Shown piece by piece: positions 32,887-41,163 of a stretch of 64,000 bases of DNA. Made by a program: the position numbers and the translations under genes. Position 1 is the stretch's first letter. Each line of letters opens with the position of its first letter. The notes beneath the pieces are model-generated. The model did not search any database. It was not told where the DNA came from and saw only the letters and a program-made list of their open reading frames with translations. The stretch is from Algoriphagus sp. Y33 (lineage in GTDB: Bacteria > Bacteroidota > Bacteroidia > Cytophagales > Cyclobacteriaceae): assembly GCF_014838715.1 (NCBI RefSeq), contig NZ_CP061947.1:3782001-3846000 (forward strand). Reading direction: 5' to 3'.

Positions 32887-34156
32887 CCAGCAATTTGGCC
32901 AATTGAATACTTAAATTTCTTCGCGAATAGTGCTCAATTCCAGTTGCCGAAACAGCTTTTCCTCCCCGCTCAAACAACTCCCTCAAGCTGACTTGAATAG
33001 CTACATGATCCGAATGAGACAAAACTTCACCAGCTCCTGATTCTTCCAAAATCATGGCAGAATCACCTTCAGGATCTCCCAAAGCCAGAATCGGCAAGGA
33101 GGTCGCCATATACTCGAATAGCTTTCCGGGGATGTTCCCTTTTGCATTTTTAGTATTGGTGAGAATCAAAGCCAGGGCATCAGCTTTCTCGTAAAACCGG
33201 AAAACCTCCTGATGTGACACATATCCCGCCAAAATCACATGGGAGGAAAGCCAAGAATCCGCAGCAATCTGCTCACGCACTTGATCACTCACCCGCCCTA
33301 CAAAAGTAAAGTGCACTTCTCCTTTCTCCATCGAAAACTCTTCCTTCATTGCATTCAGCAAAGGCATGGGATTTCTGATCGAATCGATGATCCCGCTATA
33401 CACCAAATGCAGACTGCCCGCTTTTTTTTCTTCCACAGAAAAGTCATGTGGAATATCAGCCAAATCAAAGCCATTGGTCAGTATTTCGATTTTCCGGTGA
33501 GCTAACTGCTCTAAATCATGCTGAAATGTAGGAGAAATAGTGGTCACAACATCCGCCTCACCCAATACCTGCATCTCTAGTTTTCTATGCCTTTCCAGCA
33601 CTTGATTCTGCATGGGAAGTTTATCCAAAAATTCCCATTGTGACCAGGGATCCCGAAAATCAGCAAGCCAAAAAACATTCGTTTTTCGCTTCAATTCTCT
33701 CCCAATCAAATGCATGGAGTGCGGCGGTCCTGTAGTAATTACCGCCTGGAACTGTCCTTTTTCCACTAATTCAGTCAAGAATTTGACTGAAGGTTTGACC
33801 CAAAAAACCCGGGGATCAGGAACCAGCAAATTCGCCCGCAGCCAGATTGCTGCCCTTTCTAGAAAACTGTGTTTTTTTTGCTCCAGCACCCTTCCCGGAT
33901 GCGATTCTTTTTTCCCCCGGAGCCTATCCAAAAGTTGATAAGGTTCCCAGATCGGGAATTTCATTACCTCCAGATTAGGAGAAATTTCCTTTTCCAGGCT
34001 TTCGTCTTTAAGGTCAAAATCAGGATTTTCCGGTGTAAAAATCACCGGCTCCCAACCTGCTTCAGGTAGATATTTGGCAAACTTCAGCCAGCGCTGTACG
34101 CCGGAACCTCCGCTTGGCGGCCAATAATAGGTAATGATTAGAACTCTTTTGGACAT
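32867..34156 (-). CDS. Glycosyltransferase family 4 protein
   Basis: 429 residues from the ATG at 34156 (a TTG at 34183 is unlikely). The N-terminal GT-B half opens with RVLIITYYWPPSGGSGVQRW, the glycine-rich acceptor-domain loop seen in surface polysaccharide glycosyltransferases. The C-terminal half has LHLVYSGIID, HVILAGYVSHQEVFRFYEKA and GNIPGKLFEYMATSLPILAL with the donor-binding Glu of the GKLFEYMA motif. It should transfer a sugar at the inner face of the membrane. Co-transcribed with the aminotransferase downstream, so it may attach the amino sugar. Confidence 0.9.
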   Translation of the reverse strand: MSKRVLIITYYWPPSGGSGVQRWLKFAKYLPEAGWEPVIFTPENPDFDLKDESLEKEISPNLEVMKFPIWEPYQLLDRLRGKKESHPGRVLEQKKHSFLERAAIWLRANLLVPDPRVFWVKPSVKFLTELVEKGQFQAVITTGPPHSMHLIGRELKRKTNVFWLADFRDPWSQWEFLDKLPMQNQVLERHRKLEMQVLGEADVVTTISPTFQHDLEQLAHRKIEILTNGFDLADIPHDFSVEEKKAGSLHLVYSGIIDSIRNPMPLLNAMKEEFSMEKGEVHFTFVGRVSDQVREQIAADSWLSSHVILAGYVSHQEVFRFYEKADALALILTNTKNAKGNIPGKLFEYMATSLPILALGDPEGDSAMILEESGAGEVLSHSDHVAIQVSLRELFERGGKAVSATGIEHYSRRNLSIQLAKLLDEGSVS

Positions 34157-34295
34157 AATTTGGGCACAATGTACTAAGTACAAAGTACCAAGTAGTCGGC
34201 CATAAAATCAAACTTCTAAAAAGAACATTAATTAACGAGCCTTCAGAAAGGGGATGAAAGGGGAAAGCGGGGCTGAATAGAGAGTGTCAACCAAA

Positions 34296-34401
34296 ACCTG
34301 TCAAGTTTACACCATTGATTTTTGATAAATAAGCAGATTATTACGGTTCTAATAGCAAAACCTGACAGGTTTACCCGGTAATTTTTATGCATAACATAGC
34401 A
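34296..34401 (+). repeat. Dispersed palindromic repeat, copy E2
   Basis: About 80% alike to 19658-19762 by eye. It includes CCTGTCAAGTTTACACCATT, TTTTTGATAAATAAG, GGTTCTAATAGCAAAACC and the near-palindrome AAACCTGACAGGTTT (34358-34372). Palindromes of this kind recur in many Bacteroidota intergenic regions, as far as I recall. Confidence 0.65.
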
Positions 34402-34443
34402 TAAAACTCCGGGTCCATCGTGGTATCTATTTATACATGAAAA

Positions 34444-34561
34444 GAGACTGTCTCATAATCATGTTTTCTTGTCAGACTGAGCGAAGCCGAAGCCTTTTAT
34501 GTGCAATTAAACCCATTTCGACTTCACTCAATGTGTCAATTATGAGTTATGAGACAGCCTC
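34444..34561. repeat. 118-base double-stem hairpin element
   Basis: Outer arms GAGACTGTCTCATAA (34444-34458) and TTATGAGACAGCCTC (34547-34561) pair over 15 bases with one wobble. Inner arms 34469-34491 (TTGTCAGACTGAGCGAAGCC and 3 more) and 34517-34539 pair at 18 of 23 positions. The outer arms are the same words as the terminator at 10039-10067. The GAGCGAAG(C/T)CGAA core is a common Bacteroidota intergenic word to my knowledge. Confidence 0.65.
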
Positions 34562-34581
34562 CTTCTCAATTTCTAATTTTC

Positions 34582-36033
34582 TTATTCACCCTGTGCCAGT
34601 GAGTAGCCTCTCACACCGTCGAAGGAGTATAAGTTTTCAGTCTTAATAAAATCGAATCCCAGTTCTTCTACTTGCTTCAATAACTCACGGATCTGAGCGT
34701 GTGAAATTGTGGATTGCTCGGGAGTCTGGAATCTACATCTCCAGTGATCCGTACAGAAAGACTCACGCATGCCGTCAGGAAAAACTTTAATTCCTCTGTT
34801 GGTGATCAAAGTCAATTGCAATCCATCAGCATTCGCCTTGCGAAGTTTTTCGCCCAGCACCTGGGGATCTCTTCCCGGCTCATCCCAATCTACAAACACG
34901 TCCACGCCGATTAGCTCTTTTTTAGCTTTAGTCACTGGAGATACAAACACATTCATTGGAGTGGTGTCCTTATCAAATTCAGCCGGAACCATCGTAGAAG
35001 GAAGTTGACCAATTCTTTCAATCACTGCATTAGCAAACTCTTCAGTACCAACCTTCTTAGTAGAAAGTCCTTCCTGATAGATATCGCCTGTATGGATTCC
35101 GTCTTCCAAAGTCTTCATCCACGCATTGGAAATTTTCTCAGCAACTTCCGGCTGACCAATATGAACAAGCATCATGATCGCTCCATTGAGCAAGCCTGAT
35201 GGATTTGCAATGCCCAACCCTGTGATATCAGGAGCTGAGCCATGAATAGCTTCAAACATCGCTACTTCTTCACCCACATTGGCAGATCCGCCAAGCCCCA
35301 CAGAACCCGTAACCTGAGCTGCCACATCAGAAATAATATCACCATAAAGGTTCAAAGTCACGATCACATCAAATGTCTCCGGTCTATCTGCTATTAGAGC
35401 AGTTCCAATATCGATGATTTTATGGTCAGCTTTGATTTCAGGATATTCCTTAGATATCTCATCAAATGTCTTATGGAAAAGACCATCTGCCAACTTCATG
35501 ATGTTGTCTTTGGTCATGCAGGTCACTTTCTTACGACCGTATTTTTTTGCGTACTCAAATGCATATCGAATAATCTTCTCAGAGCCCGGCTTTGAAATCA
35601 ATTTCAACGACTGAAAAACCTCTTGCGTCTGTCTATGCTCTATTCCTGCATAAAGATCTTCTTCATTCTCACGGATGATCACCAGATCTGTCTTCGGAAA
35701 ATGCGTCTTGATGAATGGCGAAAAAGCCTTACAAGGCCTCACGTTTGCGTACAAACCAAAAGAAGTGCGGGTCGTAACATTCAGCGATTTAAAACCACCA
35801 CCCTGAGGAGTAGTGATAGGTGCCTTCAGGAAAATTTTCGTTTCTCTTAGCGATTCGAATGCATTCGGCTCCATTCCTGAACTGATACCTTTCAGATACA
35901 CTTGTTCTCCGATTTCGATTACATCATATTCGAGTTGAGCACCGGCTGCTTCTAGGATCGCCAAAGTTGCCTTCATGATTTCGGGACCGATCCCATCACC
36001 ATAGGCAACCGTAATTTTTCTTTTGGAAGACAT
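34582..36033 (-). CDS. icd: NADP-type isocitrate dehydrogenase
   Basis: 483 residues, longer than the 420 of E. coli Icd and like the Thermus-type enzyme, with an added C-terminal domain of about 140 residues (from VFVSPVTKAKKELIGVDVF). The catalytic core shows YGDGIGPEIMKATL, RTSFGLYANVRPCK, REN EEDLYAGIEHRQ with the catalytic Tyr, TCMTKDNIMK with the Lys, the metal Asp of YGDIISDVAAQ, and HGSAPDITGLGIANP of the cofactor loop. It converts isocitrate to 2-oxoglutarate and CO2 in the TCA cycle. It is divergent from the enoyl-CoA hydratase gene. NADP rather than NAD preference is inferred from family, not proven. Confidence 0.9.
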   Translation of the reverse strand: MSSKRKITVAYGDGIGPEIMKATLAILEAAGAQLEYDVIEIGEQVYLKGISSGMEPNAFESLRETKIFLKAPITTPQGGGFKSLNVTTRTSFGLYANVRPCKAFSPFIKTHFPKTDLVIIRENEEDLYAGIEHRQTQEVFQSLKLISKPGSEKIIRYAFEYAKKYGRKKVTCMTKDNIMKLADGLFHKTFDEISKEYPEIKADHKIIDIGTALIADRPETFDVIVTLNLYGDIISDVAAQVTGSVGLGGSANVGEEVAMFEAIHGSAPDITGLGIANPSGLLNGAIMMLVHIGQPEVAEKISNAWMKTLEDGIHTGDIYQEGLSTKKVGTEEFANAVIERIGQLPSTMVPAEFDKDTTPMNVFVSPVTKAKKELIGVDVFVDWDEPGRDPQVLGEKLRKANADGLQLTLITNRGIKVFPDGMRESFCTDHWRCRFQTPEQSTISHAQIRELLKQVEELGFDFIKTENLYSFDGVRGYSLAQGE

Positions 36034-36070
36034 ATTATTATAGCGGATTTAGTTGAAATTCGATTTTGAA

Positions 36071-36078
36071 CAAAAGTA
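36071..36078 (-). promoter_or_regulatory. Candidate -7 box for the isocitrate dehydrogenase gene
   Basis: On the minus strand the bases read TACTTTTG, an exact TAnnTTTG match, 37 bases before the icd ATG. The -33 position is an oligo-A stretch without TTG. Confidence 0.4.
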
Positions 36079-36193
36079 AATAAAAATGTGGAAGCAGTTT
36101 TTTGACTTGGGACAAAATCCACATTATCCATACTTAAATTACAAAAGGGGCAATAATCCATTACCTTAGGCTCATCATTTTTCGGGTACTCAG

Positions 36194-36224
36194 TTTGGGA
36201 TTGAATACCCTGCTTGTATATTTG
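36194..36224 (+). promoter_or_regulatory. Promoter of the enoyl-CoA hydratase gene
   Basis: TTTG (36194-36197) and TATATTTG (36217-36224) are separated by 19 bases, the ideal form of the Bacteroidota housekeeping promoter. The ATG follows 21 bases after the -7 box. Confidence 0.7.
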
Positions 36225-36245
36225 TTTTATACTCAACGATGAACT

Positions 36246-37031
36246 ATGGCTGATTTCAAAAATATCCTAACTGATGTAAAGAATGGAGTGCTCCACCTTA
36301 CCATCAATAGAGAAGACAAAATGAATGCGCTGAATTTTGATACGTTGAAGGAGTTAAAGTCGATTTTTGAGGAGGTTTCAGACAATAAGGAGATTAAAGC
36401 TGTAATCATCACAGGGTCTGGAGAAAAAGCTTTTGTGGCTGGTGCCGATATTAGTGAGATAGCTTCTCTAAATGAAGTTAATGCCCGAAAATTCGCTGAG
36501 AACGGACAGGAAATTTTCAACATGATAGAAAATTGCCATAAGCCTGTGATCGCGGTGAATAATGGCTATACGCTTGGCGGAGGCTGCGAACTGGCTATGG
36601 CATGTCATATTAGAATCGCAACTGCCAATGCGAAATTTGGGCAGCCGGAAGTCAACCTGGGAATCATTCCCGGCTATGGGGGAACTCAACGCTTAACTAT
36701 CCTAATCGGCAGAGGAAAAGCCAATGAATTAATGATGACCGGTGACATGATCGGAGCAGAAGAAGCTAAGGTCTTAGGACTTGTTAATTATGTGCTTCCT
36801 ACCAAAGAAGAAGCTTTGGGAAAAGCCGAAGAAATCATCGCCAAAATTCTTAGCAAGGCACCTCTCGCTATCGGTATGATTATAGACTGCGTCAACTCTG
36901 TTTACGTGTCTGACGAAAATGGATTTCAGACGGAAGCAAACAGCTTTGCCAGATGTGTGAAATCGGGAGATTATAAAGAAGGAACTTCTGCTTTTCTGGA
37001 AAAAAGACAGCCGCATTTCAAAGGAGAATAG
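36246..37031 (+). CDS. Enoyl-CoA hydratase/isomerase family (crotonase)
   Basis: 261 residues. The oxyanion-hole segments are AGADISEIA and YTLGGGCELAM. Both catalytic acids of true hydratases are present: Glu115 (GGGCE) and Glu135 (FGQPEVNLG), so water addition to trans-2-enoyl-CoA is likely in fatty acid or amino acid oxidation. IIPGYGGTQRL follows. The C-terminal helix ends KRQPHFKGE, as in FadB-like and PaaF/Crt enzymes. It stands beside icd on the other strand and is followed 15 bases later by the flippase gene, which may share its transcript. Confidence 0.93.
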   Translation: MADFKNILTDVKNGVLHLTINREDKMNALNFDTLKELKSIFEEVSDNKEIKAVIITGSGEKAFVAGADISEIASLNEVNARKFAENGQEIFNMIENCHKPVIAVNNGYTLGGGCELAMACHIRIATANAKFGQPEVNLGIIPGYGGTQRLTILIGRGKANELMMTGDMIGAEEAKVLGLVNYVLPTKEEALGKAEEIIAKILSKAPLAIGMIIDCVNSVYVSDENGFQTEANSFARCVKSGDYKEGTSAFLEKRQPHFKGE

Positions 37032-37046
37032 CCTCCTTTTCACTGA

Positions 37047-38552
37047 ATGGGTAATTTCAAAAAACTAGCCGGACAAACCGCAGTTTATGGACTGAGTAGT
37101 ATCCTCGGTAGATCTATCAATTTTTTGTTGATCATCGTGTACACCCAATACCTCAGCAAAGAGGCTTTAGGTTCATTCACAAGTATTTATGCACTGATCG
37201 GGTTTATGAATATTGTCTTCACGTACGGGATGGAGACAGCTTTTTTCAGATTTGCCACAGGCAAAAACCTAGACCCTACAAAGGTTTACAATTCTACCCA
37301 ATCCTTATTGATTACAAGCACCCTGATTTTGGGTTCCGGGTTGTATTTGCTCGCTCCTTCACTTGCCGAATGGCTGGATTATCCTGGTCAGGCCTATTTA
37401 TTCAGATGGACTGCTTTAATACTATCTTTTGATGCAGTGTTGGCAATCCCATTTGCCAAGCTACGGCTGGAAAACAAAGCGCTGATTTTTGCCGGTGCCA
37501 AAATCTTTAACATTCTACTGAATATATTTTTCAACCTTCTACTGATCATAGGGTTTCCCTATTTGATTTCCACAGGAGTGATTTCAGAATATTTTCTAGG
37601 ATACAGATCAGATTGGGGAGTGGAATACATTCTACTTTCAAACCTTTTTGCGAATGGATTAATCATCCCATTCGTTTGGTGGAAAGCCGGGTTCTTCCAG
37701 TTCAAACTGGAAGCTGATATCATCAAACCCATGTGGATCTATTCCGTCCCACTGCTATTTATGGGATTGGCAGGGGTGACCAATGAGTTGTTTTCCAGAT
37801 TTCTATTTGAATACGTGCTCCCTCCAAATTTCTATGCCGGACTTAGTGCCCGGGAAGCGGGAGGTGTGTTCGGAGCTAACTTTAGACTTGCCATCCTGAT
37901 GAACTTGGTGATTCAGGCATTTAAATATGCTGCCGAACCGTTCTTTTTCAAGCAATCAGCCGACAAGAATTCTCCGATGCTATACGCAAAGGTGATGCAT
38001 GCATTTATTGTTTTTTGCTCGGTACTTATGATTGCCATTTCGGTAAACCTGAACTGGTTGGGACCAATGTTTTTGAGACAAGCCGGCTACGAAGAAGGAC
38101 TGTTTATTGTCCCTACACTCTTGATGGGATACTTACTTCTAGGCATTTATTTCAACCTTTCTATTTGGTTTAAAATCACGGATCAGACCAAATACAGTTT
38201 TTGGATCACATTAATTGGCGCAATAATCACCGTGGCGATAATCGTTGTATTTGTACCGATCTGGGGGTACATGGGCGGCGCTCTCAGCACGATCACCTGT
38301 TACCTGGTGATGTGTGTGCTTTGTTTTCTTTACGGACAAAAACACTATCCTATCCCTTATAAAATAGCAAAAGGACTTATCTACCTACTTATTTCCTTTG
38401 CACTCAGCTATTTGGGATTTTACCTTGATCTAGGGATTCCAATTCTGAATTTCTTCCTGAAAAACAGTCTTATTCTACTTTATCTCGGACTTATATTCTT
38501 GCTCGAAAAAGATCAAATCATTTCTTATTTGCCCAAACGCAAAAAAATGTAA
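37047..38552 (+). CDS. Polysaccharide flippase (Wzx/MVF-type, MOP superfamily)
   Basis: 501 residues with about 14 membrane helices. The N-terminus GQTAVYGLSSILGRSINFLL is the family hallmark (GxxxYGLgxilgr), and FTYGMETAFFRF and AGVTNELFSRFLFEYVLPP match conserved loops. It should flip lipid-linked saccharides across the inner membrane for surface polysaccharide or O-antigen. Its genes for assembly are probably elsewhere; the aminotransferase and glycosyltransferase at 31.8-34.2 kb are the nearest candidates. The start is 15 bases after the enoyl-CoA hydratase stop. Confidence 0.88.
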   Translation: MGNFKKLAGQTAVYGLSSILGRSINFLLIIVYTQYLSKEALGSFTSIYALIGFMNIVFTYGMETAFFRFATGKNLDPTKVYNSTQSLLITSTLILGSGLYLLAPSLAEWLDYPGQAYLFRWTALILSFDAVLAIPFAKLRLENKALIFAGAKIFNILLNIFFNLLLIIGFPYLISTGVISEYFLGYRSDWGVEYILLSNLFANGLIIPFVWWKAGFFQFKLEADIIKPMWIYSVPLLFMGLAGVTNELFSRFLFEYVLPPNFYAGLSAREAGGVFGANFRLAILMNLVIQAFKYAAEPFFFKQSADKNSPMLYAKVMHAFIVFCSVLMIAISVNLNWLGPMFLRQAGYEEGLFIVPTLLMGYLLLGIYFNLSIWFKITDQTKYSFWITLIGAIITVAIIVVFVPIWGYMGGALSTITCYLVMCVLCFLYGQKHYPIPYKIAKGLIYLLISFALSYLGFYLDLGIPILNFFLKNSLILLYLGLIFLLEKDQIISYLPKRKKM

Positions 38553-38697
38553 TCTTAATTTTCATCAACCGGGGATCATTTTAGTACGTACTCTCGTTAG
38601 CAAGAAGAATAACTCTATCTCATTCCCATCGACAAGCAAAGCCTTATTGCATAAAAGGCATTATGTTTGTGAATTCAAGCCGAAGTCTCTATTTCCC

Positions 38698-40425
38698 GTG
38701 AAATTCAAAAGAATACTCCTTATATTTCTCGTAGCCGCCCTAGGCTCCGCAGCAAGTTTTGCCCAAGGTAAGCTCTCGAAGAAAGAGCGTACAGCTCAAT
38801 CAAACAAATCGCAAGGGTCCCGTTATTTCATAGAGGGTGAGAAAAACCTCGTTCTCGATGATTTAGAAAAAGCATTTTTCTACTTTCAAAAAGCACGGGA
38901 TTTCTCCCCCGAAGAACCTGCCATCCATTACAAAATAGCCGAGGTGCTGGTCAAAGCAAACCAACCTGAAAAAGCGATGCCCTTTGCCACCAAAGCAGCG
39001 GAACTCGATGCTGACAATAAGTACTACTCCTTGATGCTAGCAGAGATATATACGAATCTCAAGCAACCACTCAAAGCTGCTGATATACTGGAAAAACTAA
39101 CTGCTGATGGTGAAAACAATCAGCAGTACAACTTGGATCTTGCCTCTATCTATCTGAATGCAGGGGAGATGGACAAGGCTTTGATTGTGCTGGACAGAGC
39201 TGAAGATTACTATGGAGTGATGGAGCCAATCACACTGCAAAAACAGCGGATTTATTTAAATAAAAACAACCTTAGTCAAGCTATTGCAGAAGGTAAAAAA
39301 CTGGTGGAAGCTAGACCGGGCACCCCTGCCTATGTAATGAATCTGGTAGAGATTTTATATAACAACAATAGGATAGACCAGGCATTGGAGTTGGTATTTG
39401 GAGAAATCAAAAAATATCCAAATCAACCTGAATTGCAGATGGCAGCTCACACATTACTAAAAGACAAGGGAAATATCGACGAGTCAAACCACCATCTCTA
39501 TGCGGCATTTGCCAGTGCAGATCTTGATCCTGAAGTCAAATCAAAGGCTTTTATCAGCCAGTTAACTGAAATAAAAACTCGAGAACGAGAGACATTGCTT
39601 GATAGCCTAGAGACGCTTATGACTACGACAAGTCCAGAGAATGCAACGATTTATGCTGCTCTTGGGGAGCGTAAAATGCAAGAGCAAAACCTAAGCGAAG
39701 GTATAGAATATTTCAAAAAATCACTTTTACTTGACCCTAAGAACCCCAAAATGCTCGAGCAAGTGATTTTAGGGTCTTTCGGAGAAGATGCAGATTTCAG
39801 AGAACTGGAGAAATTCACAATTCTAGGAGTTGACGAATTCCCACAAAACCCGGAATTCTGGTTTTACGACGGGGTAGTGAAATCCGCACAAAAGAAAGAC
39901 GAAGAAGCTGTCATTTCTCTCAAAAAAGCCATAGAACTGAACTCAAACAAAAACCCACAATTGAATCAAGTAGCCTTTGGGGCTTTGGGTAATTCATTGT
40001 ATAATTTGGGAGATAAGGAAGAAGCTTTTCTAAATTTTGACAAAGCACTGGAACTTAATCCTAATGACGAGCAAGTGCTGAACAATTATTCCTATTTCCT
40101 TTCTCTGGAAAAAAAGAATCTGGACAAAGCAAAGACAATGTCTGATAAAGTTGTCAAGAGATTTCCCGAAAATGGCACTTTCCTTGATACACACGCTTGG
40201 GTTCTTTTTCAGATGGAAGATTATGAAGGTGCCAAGAAATTTATGGACTTGGCATTAAAGCACGAGACCAAGCCTAGTGGGGTAATGCTTGAACATTATG
40301 GAGACATCTTGTTTCACCTGGGCAAAAAGAACGAAGCGTTGAGTTATTGGAAAAAAGCAGAAGGAAGTCCTGAAGCCTCTGATAAACTTTCACAAAAAAT
40401 AAAAGAAGGAAAATACCATGAATAA
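38698..40425 (+). CDS. Exported tetratricopeptide repeat protein
   Basis: 575 residues from a GTG at 38698 that puts the signal peptide (FKRILLIFLVAALGSAASFA) at the N-terminus; a TTG at 38647 would add 17 residues before it. The rest is nearly all TPR: repeats around FYFQKARDFSPEEPAIHYKI, YFKKSLLLDPKNPKML, AVISLKKAIELNSNKNP and AFLNFDKALELNPNDEQVL. It is a periplasmic or outer-membrane scaffold. It overlaps the DUF4292 lipoprotein gene by 8 bases, and an EnvC-like gene follows, so the three probably form an envelope complex. Confidence 0.87.
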   Translation: MKFKRILLIFLVAALGSAASFAQGKLSKKERTAQSNKSQGSRYFIEGEKNLVLDDLEKAFFYFQKARDFSPEEPAIHYKIAEVLVKANQPEKAMPFATKAAELDADNKYYSLMLAEIYTNLKQPLKAADILEKLTADGENNQQYNLDLASIYLNAGEMDKALIVLDRAEDYYGVMEPITLQKQRIYLNKNNLSQAIAEGKKLVEARPGTPAYVMNLVEILYNNNRIDQALELVFGEIKKYPNQPELQMAAHTLLKDKGNIDESNHHLYAAFASADLDPEVKSKAFISQLTEIKTRERETLLDSLETLMTTTSPENATIYAALGERKMQEQNLSEGIEYFKKSLLLDPKNPKMLEQVILGSFGEDADFRELEKFTILGVDEFPQNPEFWFYDGVVKSAQKKDEEAVISLKKAIELNSNKNPQLNQVAFGALGNSLYNLGDKEEAFLNFDKALELNPNDEQVLNNYSYFLSLEKKNLDKAKTMSDKVVKRFPENGTFLDTHAWVLFQMEDYEGAKKFMDLALKHETKPSGVMLEHYGDILFHLGKKNEALSYWKKAEGSPEASDKLSQKIKEGKYHE

Positions 40426-41158
40426 ATTTTTTGCAGGAATCGCGCTTGTCTTCGGCCTAGGCCTTCTACTCTCCTGCTCTAAAAAGACGGTCGTCTATCA
40501 GGCAGATGGAAAGATGGAGGGTTTTTCACCAGTCTATACAGACTATGGGTTTATGAGTGCCAAAGCCAAAGTAATCATCGAAGAAGAATCCGGTAAAATC
40601 ACCAGGGGCAGCTTGAACCTACGTGCAAAGAAAGATTCTGTGCTATGGTTCATTATTTCTCCCGGTATGGGAATGGAGGCAGTACGCGGCTTGATCACAG
40701 AGGATAAAATCCAAATCAAAGACCGAATCGGCAAAGAGGAGATAAACCTAACATTCAAAGAATTTGAATCAATCTATGGCCTGAAATTATCCCTTGAGAC
40801 TTTTCAAAACGTACTTTTCGCCAACCCTCCTCACGAAGTAGACTACAAAGACAGATTAGTACGTGTAGGTAAATCATTTGAACTGACTCAGGTTCGGGAC
40901 AAAGTCCGATACTTCTCCAAAGTCGACGTCAATTACAGAAAAGTCACCGAGTTGGTGAGCAATTCACTTGATGATCGGGGATCACTATTGGCAAGCTATG
41001 CTACTTTTCAGGAAGTGGACTCCAATCCTTTCCCTTTTGAAGTCCTCTATAAACTGGCCTACCAGCTACCTGAAGGTGGACAGAATACCATCATCCATGT
41101 GGAGTGGACAGCTGTAGATCCCCACTCCGAACCACTCAGCTTCCCCTTCAAATTTTGA
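40418..41158 (+). CDS. DUF4292 lipoprotein
   Basis: 246 residues. Lipobox Cys20 (LLLSC). The mature part begins SKKTVVYQADGKM and has a LolA/LolB-like alternation of strands, for example GSLNLRAKKDSVLWFIISP, VRGLITEDKIQIKDRI and FFSKV-type short strands, ending FPFKF. DUF4292 proteins are Bacteroidota-specific and have been linked to outer membrane maintenance by fold similarity; no reaction is known. Translation is coupled to the TPR gene by an 8-base overlap, and the EnvC-like gene begins 5 bases after its stop. Confidence 0.88.
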   Translation: MNKFFAGIALVFGLGLLLSCSKKTVVYQADGKMEGFSPVYTDYGFMSAKAKVIIEEESGKITRGSLNLRAKKDSVLWFIISPGMGMEAVRGLITEDKIQIKDRIGKEEINLTFKEFESIYGLKLSLETFQNVLFANPPHEVDYKDRLVRVGKSFELTQVRDKVRYFSKVDVNYRKVTELVSNSLDDRGSLLASYATFQEVDSNPFPFEVLYKLAYQLPEGGQNTIIHVEWTAVDPHSEPLSFPFKF

Positions 41159-41163
41159 ACTGC

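Larger units (their letters stand above)
34157..34581. other. Gene-free interval with repeat E2 and a long imperfect hairpin
   Basis: 425 bases between two minus-strand genes. 34250-34272 has three GGGG runs ten bases apart. Repeat copy E2 (34296-34401) and the long hairpin (34444-34561) fill the rest. No reading frame of note. The hairpin lies just 3' of the isocitrate dehydrogenase stop and could end its transcript. Confidence 0.5.

Noticed and set aside
34250..34272. Three GGGG runs at 10-base spacing as a G-quadruplex
   Set aside because: Only three full runs are present; a fourth is missing nearby, so a stable quadruplex is not supported.
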